From: Mycobacterium kiyosense
GTDB lineage: Bacteria > Actinomycetota > Actinomycetes > Mycobacteriales > Mycobacteriaceae
DNA: 64,000 nucleotides
Direction of reading: 5' to 3'
NCBI GenBank assembly: GCA_021654635.1
Contig: AP025179.1
Coordinates: 2,976,001 to 3,040,000, forward strand
The notes beneath the pieces are model-generated. The model did not search any database. It saw nothing but the letters and a program-made list of their open reading frames with translations, and had not been told where the DNA came from. Every line of letters begins with the position of its first letter. The first letter of the stretch is position 1. The position numbers and the translations under genes were made by a program. Shown here one piece after another: positions 27,068-38,282 of the stretch.

Positions 27068-27508
27068 CTAGCCGTTGCTGTAGACGCGGGTCGGTTCGAT
27101 CAGCACCACCGCGCGGCGTTCCTTGGCCATGGTTGCGTCGTATTCGTCCCAGTTGTCGTGGGTACCGCCCGCGGCGGAGAACACATCGCGCAGCAGCAAT
27201 CGCAGCTGATCGTCGGTCAGCCACGGCCGTGAGTCGTCGGGGCCGGCCAGTTCGGCGCGACCCTCGACCGTCGCCCACTGCCAGCCGTTGCGGAACGTGA
27301 CGGCCAGTTGCGGGCGTACTCGCAGATTGGCCAGCTTCACCTTGCCGTAGGTGGTGAAGCCCAGTACGTGCGCTGCACTGACCGGGTGTCGCAGCAGCCC
27401 GACGTTGACCAGGGACGCCTGAACGGTGCCGTCGGCGCGGACGGTGGAGACCACTGCCAGGCCGTGTTCGGCGGCGGCCAGCGCCACCGCCTCGTCGAGT
27501 GTGGTCAC
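27068..27508 (-). CDS. PPOX-class F420/FMN-dependent split-barrel protein (Rv1875 type)
   Basis: Split beta-barrel flavin/F420-binding protein of 146 residues: HGLAVVSTVRADGTVQASLVNVG, then VLGFTTYGKVKLANLRVRPQLAVTFRNG and WATVEGRAEL. These are the conserved strands of the pyridoxamine-phosphate-oxidase-like family common in mycobacteria. The reaction is unknown. The GTG start overlaps the stop of the EthD-type gene (GTGA), so the pair is translationally coupled. Confidence 0.85.
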   Translation of the reverse strand: MTTLDEAVALAAAEHGLAVVSTVRADGTVQASLVNVGLLRHPVSAAHVLGFTTYGKVKLANLRVRPQLAVTFRNGWQWATVEGRAELAGPDDSRPWLTDDQLRLLLRDVFSAAGGTHDNWDEYDATMAKERRAVVLIEPTRVYSNG

Positions 27509-28218
27509 CGGGACTCCGCTGCGCTGAACGGCGTCTTGATCACGTAACGGCTGGTGGGCACGGTGTCGATGTTCTGGTTGGCGCCGAATGCGCTGGTGCT
27601 GGCCACCATTCGGCCCACCCGGTGCTGCAGGTCGGCGTCGTCGGCGGCACCGAAGAATGCCTTGAGGTCGGTGACCGCCTCCACCGGGAACAACTCCTCG
27701 ACGATGGCGTCGATGTGCGGCGCTTCGGGTGTGAGGGCGCGCACCACCCAGTTCTGGGTGTAGCCGAACGTCGACTGCGTCTCGATGGCCACCGGGGTGT
27801 GGTCGAGCTGCCAGCGATCCAGCCAACTCGCCCGGTCCAGGTCGGCGGGCCGGCGTAGCAGCGCGATATTTGCCAAACCTGTTGTGCGCGAGCCTGGTTC
27901 GGACACCGGGCCGGGCAGCGGCACCGATTCGGTGACCAGATAGGCGGCCAGCTGTTCGCACTCGGTGGCGAGCAGCCTGAGCGCCTCGGTGACCTGTTGG
28001 CCGTAGCACTGCTGCGTCCACAGGCTCACCACCGCGGCCACCGGCGGATCCAGCGTCGTCAGCGTCATCAGCGAGTCGCGTACCGCGCCGTCGCGCACGT
28101 TGACGGTCAGGCCGGGCAAGCCCAGCGCCGTCAACTGGTCGGCGACCGGTCCCCGTTGCCGGGCGCACCACTGGTCGTCGGGTTCGGCGCGCCGCAATAC
28201 CGCAATCACCTTCTCCAT
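27505..28218 (-). CDS. EthD-like / dimeric alpha-beta barrel protein (Rv1874 type)
   Basis: A 237-residue protein with two EthD-like ferredoxin-fold halves. The second half, ASWLDRWQLDHTPVAIETQSTFGYTQNWVVRAL, carries the His-rich W-x-x-x-H segment typical of the family; the N-terminus (MEKVIAVLRR) begins the first. Enzymatic function is not established. It is coupled to the PPOX gene downstream, and the order Rv1873-Rv1874-Rv1875 is partly preserved, though oxyR-ahpCD and a GH13 gene separate it from the Rv1873 counterpart here. Confidence 0.75.
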   Translation of the reverse strand: MEKVIAVLRRAEPDDQWCARQRGPVADQLTALGLPGLTVNVRDGAVRDSLMTLTTLDPPVAAVVSLWTQQCYGQQVTEALRLLATECEQLAAYLVTESVPLPGPVSEPGSRTTGLANIALLRRPADLDRASWLDRWQLDHTPVAIETQSTFGYTQNWVVRALTPEAPHIDAIVEELFPVEAVTDLKAFFGAADDADLQHRVGRMVASTSAFGANQNIDTVPTSRYVIKTPFSAAESR

Positions 28219-28229
28219 AGCGCATGAAC

Positions 28230-29186
28230 CTACAAGCGGCCGCGGGCCCGCTCGTCGACCAGGCGCACCCGGTGCTCGCCGGCGATCAGTGTGCCGATGA
28301 TCCCGGCTAGCCGGCGGTAGGGCTCCTCGTGACCGCTGGTGGCGCGATAGACCAGACCGATCCGCCGGCCCGGGCGCGGCGCGGCGAAGTGGGCCAGGCC
28401 CAGCCGGGTGCGCGCCGTCTCCACCGCCACCGCGCTATGTGGAATCAGCGTCACGCCCAATCCCCCGGCCACGCATTGCACCGCGGTGGCCAGCGACGCG
28501 GCCCGGGTGTCGGCCGGCTGCGCCCGGCCCCCGGCCTGGCGGCAGACGTCCAGGGTCTGATCGCGCAGACAGTGCCCCTCGTCCAGCAGCAACAAAGGCA
28601 GCTCCGGCAGCGCGGCCGCAGGCACCCTGCGCTTGCCCGACAGCCGGTGTCCGGGCGGCAGCACCAGCACGAAATCTTCGTCGTAGATTGGGATCTCGGC
28701 GATGCCGGCGGTTTGCGCGGGCAGCGCGATCAGCGCCGCGTCCAACGCCGAGTCGCCCAGCATACGTAGCAACCGCTCGGTCTGGTCCTCGACCACCTGC
28801 AGGGTCAACTCCGGCAGCTCGCCGGCCAGGCCAGCCAGGATCGTGGGCAGTACGTACGGAGCGACCGTGGGGATCAACCCCAACCGCAGCCGGCCGCGCA
28901 GTGGATCGGAGGTGCCGGTGGCCGCCCCGGCGAACGCCTCGGCAGCGTCGACCACCGCCCGCGCGAACGGCAGCAGTTCGGCGCCCTCGGCCGTCACGGT
29001 TACGCGCCGGGTCGATCGCTCCACCAGCCGGATTCCCAGCCCGGTCTCCAACCCGGCCAGGGCCTGCGACAGGGTCGACTGGCTGACCCTGAGAAGCGTT
29101 GCCGCACTGCCGAAATGCTGGCGCTCGGCGACGGCGACAAAGGCTCGCAGGCCGGCCAGCGTAGGCTGAAAACTCTTATCGGGCAT
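28230..29186 (-). CDS. oxyR: hydrogen-peroxide sensor OxyR (LysR family)
   Basis: LysR-type regulator of 318 residues that senses peroxide through a disulfide. The N-terminal winged HTH reads [38 protein letters not shown] in segments. The redox cysteines are Cys206 and Cys215 in the segment [14 protein letters not shown]. The frame is complete, in contrast to the multiply mutated oxyR of M. tuberculosis. ATG 29186 is chosen; it is divergent from ahpC across about 100 bp containing an AT-rich palindrome. Full inducible peroxide control of ahpCD is therefore expected. Confidence 0.93.
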   Translation of the reverse strand: MPDKSFQPTLAGLRAFVAVAERQHFGSAATLLRVSQSTLSQALAGLETGLGIRLVERSTRRVTVTAEGAELLPFARAVVDAAEAFAGAATGTSDPLRGRLRLGLIPTVAPYVLPTILAGLAGELPELTLQVVEDQTERLLRMLGDSALDAALIALPAQTAGIAEIPIYDEDFVLVLPPGHRLSGKRRVPAAALPELPLLLLDEGHCLRDQTLDVCRQAGGRAQPADTRAASLATAVQCVAGGLGVTLIPHSAVAVETARTRLGLAHFAAPRPGRRIGLVYRATSGHEEPYRRLAGIIGTLIAGEHRVRLVDERARGRL

Positions 29187-29194
29187 ACCTATCA

Positions 29195-29208
29195 ATATAG
29201 TGCTATAT
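29195..29208. promoter_or_regulatory. palindrome in the oxyR-ahpC intergenic region, probable OxyR site
   Basis: ATATAGTGCTATAT is a perfect 14-bp palindrome within an otherwise GC-rich region, 9 bp upstream of the oxyR start and 80 bp upstream of ahpC. It fits the T-N11-A form and the ATAG/CTAT character of OxyR operators. Confidence 0.65.
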
Positions 29209-29288
29209 ATCACCTTTACTTCAGGTCGCGCCTTGGGCAACATGAGTACAGCACCACATAATCTTGATTCAATCCAAAAAGGAGCGTC

Positions 29289-29876
29289 ATGTCCCTGCTG
29301 ACCATCGGCGACCAATTTCCGGCCTACCAGCTCACCGCGCTGATCGGCGGCGACCTGTCCAAGGTCGACGCGAAGCAACCCGGTGACTATTTCACCACCG
29401 TCACCAGCGACGACCACCCGGGCAAATGGCGCGTGATCTTCTTCTGGCCCAAGGACTTCACCTTCGTATGCCCCACCGAGATCGCGGCCTTCGGCAAGCT
29501 GAACGACGAGTTCGCCGACCGCGACGCCCAAGTGCTCGGGGTGTCGGTCGACAGCGAGTTCGTGCACTTCCAGTGGCGGGCGCAGCACGAAGACCTCAAG
29601 AAGCTGCCGTTCCCGATGCTCTCCGACATCAAGCGCGAGCTCGTCACCGCCACCGGTGCCCTCAACGCCGACGGTGTGGCGGACCGGGTGACCTTCATCG
29701 TCGACCCCAACAACGAGATCCAGTTCGTCTCGGTGACCGCCGGCTCGGTCGGACGCAACGTCGACGAGGTGCTGCGCGTACTCGACGCGCTGCAGTCCGA
29801 CGAACTGTGCGCCTGCAACTGGCGCAAAGGTGACCCGACGCTGGACGCCGGTGAACTGCTCAAGGCCTCGGCATGA
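29289..29876 (+). CDS. ahpC: alkyl hydroperoxide reductase AhpC (peroxiredoxin)
   Basis: Peroxiredoxin of 195 residues that reduces organic peroxides and peroxynitrite. Peroxidatic Cys61 is in FTFVCPTEI; resolving Cys174 and Cys176 are in ELCACNW, the three-cysteine pattern of mycobacterial AhpC. GGAG lies just before the ATG. The stop overlaps the ahpD start (ATGA), so the two are coupled. Divergent oxyR and the palindrome at 29195 indicate OxyR control. Confidence 0.97.
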   Translation: MSLLTIGDQFPAYQLTALIGGDLSKVDAKQPGDYFTTVTSDDHPGKWRVIFFWPKDFTFVCPTEIAAFGKLNDEFADRDAQVLGVSVDSEFVHFQWRAQHEDLKKLPFPMLSDIKRELVTATGALNADGVADRVTFIVDPNNEIQFVSVTAGSVGRNVDEVLRVLDALQSDELCACNWRKGDPTLDAGELLKASA

Positions 29877-30409
29877 GCATCGAAAACCTCAAGGCGGCGC
29901 TACCGGAATACGCCAAGGACCTCAAACTGAACCTCGGCTCGATCGCGCGCAGCACGATTCTCGACGACGAGCGGCTCTGGGGCACCCTGCTGGCCAGCGC
30001 CGCGGCGACGCGAAATGCCCGGGTACTGGCCGAAATCGCCGCGGAGGCGGCCGACATCCTGTCGGCCGAGGCCTACCAGGCCGCCCTGGGCGCCGCCTCG
30101 ATCATGGGCATGAACAACGTCTTCTACCGCGGACGCGGGTTCCTCGACGGGCAGTACGACGACCTGCGGCCGGGACTGCGGATGAACATCATCGGCAACC
30201 CCGGCGTGGCCAAGGCCAATTTCGAGCTGTGGTCGTTCGCGGTGTCCTCGATCAACGGCTGCTCGCACTGTGTGGTCGCCCACGAGCACACCCTGCGCGA
30301 GGTGGGAGTGAGCCGCGAAGAGGTGCTGGAGGCGCTCAAGGTGGCGGCGATCGTCGCCGGAGTGGCGCAGGCGATCGTGACCGCGGAGACCCTGGCGGCG
30401 GTGGGCTGA
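29873..30409 (+). CDS. ahpD: alkyl hydroperoxide reductase AhpD
   Basis: All-helical disulfide reductase of 178 residues that recycles AhpC using electrons from lipoamide-containing proteins. Redox pair Cys130/Cys133 in GCSHC, with proton-relay residues Glu118 and His137 all present. It overlaps ahpC by 4 bp. It is followed at 17 bp by an unrelated GH13 gene that may be read through from the same promoter. Confidence 0.96.
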   Translation: MSIENLKAALPEYAKDLKLNLGSIARSTILDDERLWGTLLASAAATRNARVLAEIAAEAADILSAEAYQAALGAASIMGMNNVFYRGRGFLDGQYDDLRPGLRMNIIGNPGVAKANFELWSFAVSSINGCSHCVVAHEHTLREVGVSREEVLEALKVAAIVAGVAQAIVTAETLAAVG

Positions 30410-30425
30410 CCGTAGTGTCGTAGGC

Positions 30426-31691
30426 ATGCCGTCCTGGACCGAGCACGCGATCTGGTGGCAGGTCTATCCGCTGGGCTTCGTCGGCGCGTTTCCCGCCGAG
30501 CGGCCGCCGGGCCCGGAGGAACACCGGCTGCGGCGGCTGACCGGCTGGCTGGACCATGCCGTCGAACTCGGCGCCTCCGGGCTCGCGCTGGGTCCGGTAT
30601 TCGCCTCGCGCACGCACGGTTACGACACCACCGACCACTACCGCATCGACCCGCGACTCGGGGATGACGCCGACTTCGACCATCTCGTCGACCAAGCGCA
30701 CCGCCGGGGTCTGCGGGTGCTGCTCGACGGGGTGTTCAACCACGTCGGCGTCGACTTCCCCCGCTACCGGGATCCGGCGGCGCGGGACTGGTTCAGCGGC
30801 GACACCTTCGAGGGCCACGCCGGGTTGATCGGCCTGCACCACGGCAACCCCGAGGTCGCCGACTACGTCGTCGACGTGATGACGCACTGGCTGGACCGGG
30901 GCGCCGACGGATGGCGGCTGGATGCGGCCTACGCAGTGCCACAACGCTTCTGGGCCGACGTGCTGCCCCGGGTCCGGGCCAGGTTCGCTGACGCCTGGTT
31001 CGTCGGTGAACTCATCCACGGCGACTACGCGGCGGTGGTGACGGCATCCCGGTTCGACTCCGCCACCCAGTACGAATTGTGGAAGGCGATCTGGAGCAGC
31101 CTCAACGACGGCAACTTCTTCGAACTCGACCACGCGCTGCAGCGGCACAACACGTTCCTGCAGACGTTCGCGCCGCTGACGTTCGTCGGCAATCACGACG
31201 TCACCCGGATCGCGAGCCGGCTGCAGCGTCCCGAACACCTGGCGCACGCGCTGGTGATCCTGCTGACGGTGGGCGGCGTCCCCAGCATCTACGCCGGCGA
31301 CGAGTTCGGCTTCCGCGGCGTCAAAGAGGAACGCTTCGGCGGCGACGACGCCGTGCGCCCCGAATTCGGCACTCCCCCAATACTATTGGATGCTGCCGGG
31401 AAGCAGGTGTGGGAGCTGCACCAGTATCTGATCGGACTGCGGCGCCGGCACGCCTGGCTGCACTCGGCGAGCACCAGTGCGGTCCAACTGGACAACCGGC
31501 ACTACGTGTATCGCGTCCAGCACGATGCCGACTCGCTGTTGGTCGCGCTCAACATCGACGACGAGCCGCTGCGACTGCCGCTACCGGCGCCCGCCCGGCT
31601 GATCGCCGGATCGACGGCGCCCCCCGAGGAGGTCATCGACTCGGTTGTCGAGATCGAAGCCCACGGCTGGCGGATCCTGCGACCTAGCTGA
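30426..31691 (+). CDS. alpha-amylase family (GH13) glycosidase
   Basis: Retaining glycoside hydrolase of 421 residues with a TIM barrel. The four GH13 regions are present: DGVFNHVG (I), GWRLDAAYA with the nucleophile Asp (II), FVGELIHGD with the acid/base Glu (III) and FVGNHDVTR (IV). It lacks a signal peptide, so acts in the cytoplasm on maltodextrin, trehalose-like or short alpha-glucans; specificity cannot be assigned. A short C-terminal beta domain follows. Convergent with the DUF1810 gene and overlapping it by 8 bp at the stops. Confidence 0.88.
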   Translation: MPSWTEHAIWWQVYPLGFVGAFPAERPPGPEEHRLRRLTGWLDHAVELGASGLALGPVFASRTHGYDTTDHYRIDPRLGDDADFDHLVDQAHRRGLRVLLDGVFNHVGVDFPRYRDPAARDWFSGDTFEGHAGLIGLHHGNPEVADYVVDVMTHWLDRGADGWRLDAAYAVPQRFWADVLPRVRARFADAWFVGELIHGDYAAVVTASRFDSATQYELWKAIWSSLNDGNFFELDHALQRHNTFLQTFAPLTFVGNHDVTRIASRLQRPEHLAHALVILLTVGGVPSIYAGDEFGFRGVKEERFGGDDAVRPEFGTPPILLDAAGKQVWELHQYLIGLRRRHAWLHSASTSAVQLDNRHYVYRVQHDADSLLVALNIDDEPLRLPLPAPARLIAGSTAPPEEVIDSVVEIEAHGWRILRPS

Positions 31692-32109
31692 GGTTCAGCC
31701 GCTGCAGCGTCAACGGGTCCTGCGCACCGCCGAAGTACTTGTCCAGCAACGCCAGAAAGCCCTCGTTTTCGTTGCCGGCCGCGTGCGCGAACAGGGTCAT
31801 CGACGAGCGCAACTTGAGATCGTCGGGCCAGCCGAAGATCTGCCCCACCGAACGTCCTTGCACCGCGTTGACCAGCGCCACACACTCCCGCAGCCGGGGA
31901 CCCAACACCGGGTGTGCCAGATAGGCGCGGGCTTCATCCAGCGAGGCGATGCCGAAGTGAACGGCGGTCGGGCTGCTGCCCAGCCCGCGCAACTGGGGGA
32001 ACACGAACCACATCCAGTGGCTGCGTTTGCGTCCGGCGCGCAGTTCCTCGACCACGTCGTCATACACCCGCGCTTGCGCGTCCACGAAGCGTTGGAGATC
32101 GAAGGCCAT
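31684..32109 (-). CDS. DUF1810 family protein (Rv1873 type)
   Basis: Helical protein of 141 residues with the family pattern [37 protein letters not shown] and [13 protein letters not shown]. tuberculosis Rv1873 has the same length and position next to lldD2. Function unknown. GGAGGT stands just before the ATG at 32109, with unusually short spacing. Only 34 bp separate it from the divergent lldD2. Confidence 0.88.
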   Translation of the reverse strand: MAFDLQRFVDAQARVYDDVVEELRAGRKRSHWMWFVFPQLRGLGSSPTAVHFGIASLDEARAYLAHPVLGPRLRECVALVNAVQGRSVGQIFGWPDDLKLRSSMTLFAHAAGNENEGFLALLDKYFGGAQDPLTLQRLNLS

Positions 32110-32143
32110 AACCTCCACGTCTACACCCTGGTTAGATGACAAG

Positions 32144-33376
32144 ATGGCGGTCAAGCGGCGGATTCCCAAGGTCCGCGATCTGGCGCCGCTGCTGCAATTC
32201 CGGCGACCACAGTTCAACCGCACCCAACGCCGCCTGGCCGCCGCACTGACCATCGAGGATCTGCGGCGGATCGCCAAAAGGCGCACCCCGAAGGCGGCCT
32301 TCGACTACACCGACGGCGCCGCCGAGGACGAGCTGTCCATCGAGCGCGCCCGGCAAGCCTTCCGCGACATCGAGTTTCATCCGACGATCCTGCGCAACGT
32401 CACCAACGTGACCGCCGGCTGGAACGTGCTGGGCCAGCCGGTGGTGTTGCCGTTCGGCATCGCGCCGACCGGCTTCACCCGCCTGATGCACACCGGTGGC
32501 GAGATCGCCGGTGCGCGGGCCGCGGCCGCCGCCGGCATCCCGTTCTCCATGTCCACCCTGGCCACCGCCGCAATCGAGGACGTGGTGAGCGCTGTCCCGC
32601 AGGGCCGCAAATGGTTCCAGCTGTACATGTGGAAGGACCGGGAGCGCTCGATGGAGTTGGTGCAGCGGGCCGCCGCTGCCGGGTTCGACACCATGCTCGT
32701 CACCGTCGACGTCCCGGTCTCCGGTGCGCGGTTGCGTGACGTGCGCAACGGCATGGCCATCCCGCCGGCGCTGACGCTGCGGACCGTGCTTGACGCCATC
32801 CCCCATCCACATTGGTGGTTCGACCTGCTGACCACCGAACCCCTGGCCTTCGCGTCCCTGGACCGCTGGCCGGGCACCGTCGGCGAATACCTGGACACCA
32901 TGTTCGACCCCAGCGTCACCTTCGACGACCTGGCCTGGATCAAGCAGCAGTGGCCGGGCAAGCTGGTCGTCAAGGGCATTCAGACACTCGCGGATGCACG
33001 TGCCGTGGTCGACCGGGGTGTGGACGGGATCGTGTTGTCCAATCATGGTGGCCGCCAACTTGATCGGGCACCGGTGCCGTTCCACCTGCTGCCGACGGTG
33101 GCGCGGGAACTGGGCCGCGACACCGAGATTTTGCTGGACACCGGCATCATGGCCGGCGCCGACATCGTCGCGGCGGTGGCGCTGGGAGCGCGCTGCACGC
33201 TGGTTGGGCGTGCTTACCTGTACGGGCTGATGGCGGGCGGCGAAGCGGGAGTCACCCGCGCCATCGAAATTCTGGAAAGCGGCGTGTACCGCACCATGGC
33301 CTTGCTGGGCGTCACCTGCCTCGAGGAGCTGTCGCCCCAGCACGTGACGCAGTTGCGGCGACTGGCCCCGGTCTAG
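32144..33376 (+). CDS. lldD2: L-lactate dehydrogenase LldD2 (FMN-dependent)
   Basis: Quinone-linked FMN enzyme that oxidises L-lactate to pyruvate, 410 residues, alpha-hydroxy-acid oxidase family. Visible are the N-terminal [16 protein letters not shown]-binding [12 protein letters not shown] and [28 protein letters not shown], and the catalytic histidine in [11 protein letters not shown], followed by the phosphate-binding [19 protein letters not shown] 32144 has a weak ribosome-binding site. In M. tuberculosis this enzyme is needed for growth on lactate inside macrophages. Confidence 0.93.
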   Translation: MAVKRRIPKVRDLAPLLQFRRPQFNRTQRRLAAALTIEDLRRIAKRRTPKAAFDYTDGAAEDELSIERARQAFRDIEFHPTILRNVTNVTAGWNVLGQPVVLPFGIAPTGFTRLMHTGGEIAGARAAAAAGIPFSMSTLATAAIEDVVSAVPQGRKWFQLYMWKDRERSMELVQRAAAAGFDTMLVTVDVPVSGARLRDVRNGMAIPPALTLRTVLDAIPHPHWWFDLLTTEPLAFASLDRWPGTVGEYLDTMFDPSVTFDDLAWIKQQWPGKLVVKGIQTLADARAVVDRGVDGIVLSNHGGRQLDRAPVPFHLLPTVARELGRDTEILLDTGIMAGADIVAAVALGARCTLVGRAYLYGLMAGGEAGVTRAIEILESGVYRTMALLGVTCLEELSPQHVTQLRRLAPV

Positions 33377-33600
33377 CTGCGCTGGCCGCTGTTGACTCGG
33401 CCGGCCAGACCTGAATCGATCCCGCGATCGAATTCGGTCGTCAGGCCGGGCCGCTTTGCGGTGGGGATTTTCGGGCAATCGCAGCCCAGACTGCCGAACG
33501 GGTTGGGATGGGTTTCCGCCGGGTCGGCCGACGCCGGTGCCACGCCCAGAGCGAACGAGGCGATTGCAGCGGCGACGGCGACGATCATCTTGCGGATCAA
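33373..33600 (-). CDS. small secreted protein with a CxC motif
   Basis: A 75-residue product: signal peptide 1-25 ([20 protein letters not shown], ending ASA) then a short Pro-rich mature region with [16 protein letters not shown]. No known family is recognised. It shares the CTAG stop overlap with lldD2. Its promoter would lie in the 180 bp before lon. A real gene by its signal peptide and start, but function is open. Confidence 0.6.
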   Translation of the reverse strand: MIRKMIVAVAAAIASFALGVAPASADPAETHPNPFGSLGCDCPKIPTAKRPGLTTEFDRGIDSGLAGRVNSGQRS

Positions 33601-33780
33601 GAGCGGCGTCCCTTCGCTGGTCGAGCTCCGATGGCTGGGCTCAACCAGTCTACGTTCAACTTTCGTTCACCTAGCGTTTCCTAATGATTTTCATATGTGC
33701 GTCGTGGCGACCGGGGTCGTCGGGAACAAACCGACCGAACCCTGGGTTGAGTCGAGCAGACTTAACTTTGGGAGGAATTG

Positions 33781-36102
<2,322 letters not shown>

Positions 36103-36145
36103 GTCAAGCGGCGCGGCGTGGTCCGATCCTGGCAGAATCACCGAC

Positions 36146-36529
36146 ATGGCTCAGGATCTGAAGCGTCAGTTCGTGCATCGAGTCCAGCGTTTCGTGGTGA
36201 ACCCGCTGGGCCGCAAACTACCGGTCACCATGCTGGAAACCACCGGGCGCAAATCGGGTCAGCCGCGGCGCACCGCGGTGGGCGGAGCGGTGGTGGACAA
36301 CCAGTTCTGGATGGTCTCCGAACACGGGGAGCATTCGGACTACGTCTACAACATCAAGGCCAATCCCGCCGTCCGGGTGCGCATCGGCGGCCAGTGGCGA
36401 ACCGGCACCGCGCACCTGCTGCCCGACGACGATCCGTGGCAACGGCTGCGAAAACTGCCCCGGCTCAACGGAGTCGGGGTGCGCACCATGGGCACTGACC
36501 TGCTGACCATCCGGGTGGATCTGGACTGA
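36146..36529 (+). CDS. F420-dependent nitroreductase/quinone reductase family (Ddn-like)
   Basis: Split-barrel protein of 127 residues related to Ddn, which reduces quinones with F420H2. Signature segments: TMLETTGRKSGQPRRTAV, EHGEHSDYVYNIKANPAVRVRIGGQW and a terminal LTIRVDLD. Substrate not known. It is followed at 9 bp by a TfoX-type gene on the same strand. Confidence 0.85.
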   Translation: MAQDLKRQFVHRVQRFVVNPLGRKLPVTMLETTGRKSGQPRRTAVGGAVVDNQFWMVSEHGEHSDYVYNIKANPAVRVRIGGQWRTGTAHLLPDDDPWQRLRKLPRLNGVGVRTMGTDLLTIRVDLD

Positions 36530-36538
36530 CCGACCGTC

Positions 36539-36871
36539 ATGGCCTACGACACCGACCTCGCCAACCGGATCCGCGAACTGCTGGCGCAACGACCCGGAGT
36601 GGACGAGAAGCAGATGTTCGGCGGTCTTGCGTTTCTGATCGGCGGACACCTGGCCGTCTGTGCCAGCGGACAGGGCGGGCTGATGGTGCGGGTGCCGCGG
36701 GAGGACACCGAGCGGCTCCTGGAACGCGCCCACGTCAGCCCGCTGGTGATGGCCGGTAGGCACACCCGGGGTTGGCTGCGGGTCACCGCTGACGGCGTGC
36801 GGACCAAACGGCAACTGCAGGGCTGGGTCGAGCGCGGCGCCGACTGCTCGGGCAGCCTGCCGCCCAAGTGA
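36539..36871 (+). CDS. TfoX/Sxy N-terminal domain protein
   Basis: A 110-residue protein matching the TfoX N-terminal domain: RIRELLAQRPGVDEKQMFGGLAFLIGGHLAVCA and LMVRVPREDTERLL. The MFGG motif is diagnostic of the family. In gammaproteobacteria the full protein regulates competence; actinobacterial single-domain versions have no known role. Likely in an operon with the Ddn-like gene. Confidence 0.85.
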   Translation: MAYDTDLANRIRELLAQRPGVDEKQMFGGLAFLIGGHLAVCASGQGGLMVRVPREDTERLLERAHVSPLVMAGRHTRGWLRVTADGVRTKRQLQGWVERGADCSGSLPPK

Positions 36872-36910
36872 TCGGGTTTGCCGGGCGGTCGGCCGGGTAC
36901 GCCGCGCCGT

Positions 36911-37549
36911 ATGGACACGCCCGAGCGCCGAGCGCGGCGCCTGCTCGACTTGGCCGTCACCACCTACGCCGCTGAGGCGGGCATCCGGATCGCCGACAAG
37001 CCGATGCCACTGTTCCAACTGCTGGTGCTGTGCATGCTGGCCAGCAAACCCATCGACGCCGGCATCGCCACGCAGGCCGCGCGCGAGTTGTTCAAGGCCG
37101 GCCTGCGCACCCCCCAAAGCTGTGCTCGCCGCCGATCGGCGCACCATGATCGAGGCGTTCGGACGCGCCCACTACGTACGGTACGACGAAAGCTCGGCCA
37201 CCCGTCTCACCGACATGGCGACCCGGGTCCGGGACGAGTTCTCCGGCGACCTGCGGGAGGTGGCCCGCCGCGCCGACTCCGATACCGCGGCGGCGAAGCG
37301 AATCATCAAGGGCTGTAAAGGAATCGGCGACACCGGGGCGGACATCTTCCTGCGTGAGGTGCAGGACGTGTGGACCTGGGTGCGGCCCTATTTCGACGAG
37401 CGCGCCACAGCCGCGGCCAAGGAGCTGCAGCTGCCCACCGACCCGGCCGACCTCGCCGGCTTCGCGCCGCGCGCAGCTGCGCGCGACTGGCTGCGGCGCT
37501 GGTGCGGGCATCGCTGGACGACGACCTGCGCCGGCGCGTGCTGGACTGA
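36911..37549 (+). pseudogene. endonuclease III-like HhH base-excision protein, two frameshifts
   Basis: Helix-hairpin-helix protein of about 212 residues if repaired, with MPLFQLLVLCMLASKPIDAGIA (the LxxxxLSxQ-like region of endonuclease III) and the hairpin KGCKGIGDTGADIFLREV. The catalytic Lys of true Nth and the FeS cysteines are not seen, so it may be a DNA-binding relative. Breaks: one extra C in the run at 37110-37115 (after LRTP), and a one-base loss near 37480 before ALVRASLDDDLRRRVLD. Net length is a multiple of three. Likely sequencing errors. Confidence 0.72.
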
Positions 37550-37553
37550 GCCC

Positions 37554-38279
37554 GTGACAGTGCGGATCGGCACCTCCGGGTGGTCCTATGACCACTGGAC
37601 CGGTGTGCTGTATCCGCCGGGACTGCCCAGTGCCCGGCGGCTGCGCCACTACGCCGAAGTGTTCGACACCGTCGAGTTGAACGCGAGTTTCTATCGGTGG
37701 CCCAAGGATTCGACGTTCGCCGGCTGGCGCGATCAACTGCCCAGCGGATTCGCCATGTCGGTCAAGGCGCATCGCGGTCTCACCCATTACCGCCGGCTGT
37801 CCTCCCCCGAAACCTGGATCGAGCGGTTCGAACGCTGCTGGCAGATCCTGGGCGATCGGCGCGGTGTGCTGCTGGTCCAGCTACATCCCGAGCAGCAGCG
37901 CGACGACGAACGGCTGGCCGGATTCCTCGCCGGGGTGCCGCCCGCGGTCCGGGTCGCCGTCGAGCTGCGCCACCCCAGCTGGAACGACCCGGCGGTGTTC
38001 GCGGTGCTCGAACAGCACCGGGCCGCCTACGTGGTGATGAGCGGTGCGGGGCTGCTGTGCCTGCCCCGGGCCACCACGGATCTGGTCTACATCCGGATGC
38101 ACGGGCCCGAACCGGCCACCATGTACACCGGTTCGTACAGCGACGCCGAGCTGCGGGACTGGGCCGAACGGATCGCCGGATGGGACGAGCAGGGCCGCGA
38201 CGTGTGGATCTACTTCAACAACGACATCGGCGGTCACGCGGTGCGAAATGCGTTGTCGCTGCGCGAGATTCTGAGCTGA
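37554..38279 (+). CDS. DUF72 family protein
   Basis: TIM-barrel-like protein of 241 residues beginning MTVRIGTSGWSYDHW, then LRHYAEVFDTVELNASFYRWP, VELRHPSW and the terminal VWIYFNNDIGGHAV, all hallmark blocks of DUF72 (YecE-like). Conserved Glu and Asp residues suggest an enzyme, but no activity is known. GTG 37554 is used. It starts 4 bp after the endonuclease-like gene, so the two are linked. Confidence 0.85.
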   Translation: MTVRIGTSGWSYDHWTGVLYPPGLPSARRLRHYAEVFDTVELNASFYRWPKDSTFAGWRDQLPSGFAMSVKAHRGLTHYRRLSSPETWIERFERCWQILGDRRGVLLVQLHPEQQRDDERLAGFLAGVPPAVRVAVELRHPSWNDPAVFAVLEQHRAAYVVMSGAGLLCLPRATTDLVYIRMHGPEPATMYTGSYSDAELRDWAERIAGWDEQGRDVWIYFNNDIGGHAVRNALSLREILS

Positions 38280-38282
38280 CCG

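Noticed and set aside
28850..28865. GTACGTAC core in oxyR resembling the TetR palindrome
   Set aside because: It lies in coding sequence and mismatches the 16-bp consensus in both outer arms (about 12 of 16); treated as chance.
37122..38279. A fused endonuclease-DUF72 protein
   Set aside because: The apparent fusion arises from a frameshift near 37480; the real endonuclease-like frame stops at 37549 and DUF72 starts at GTG 37554.
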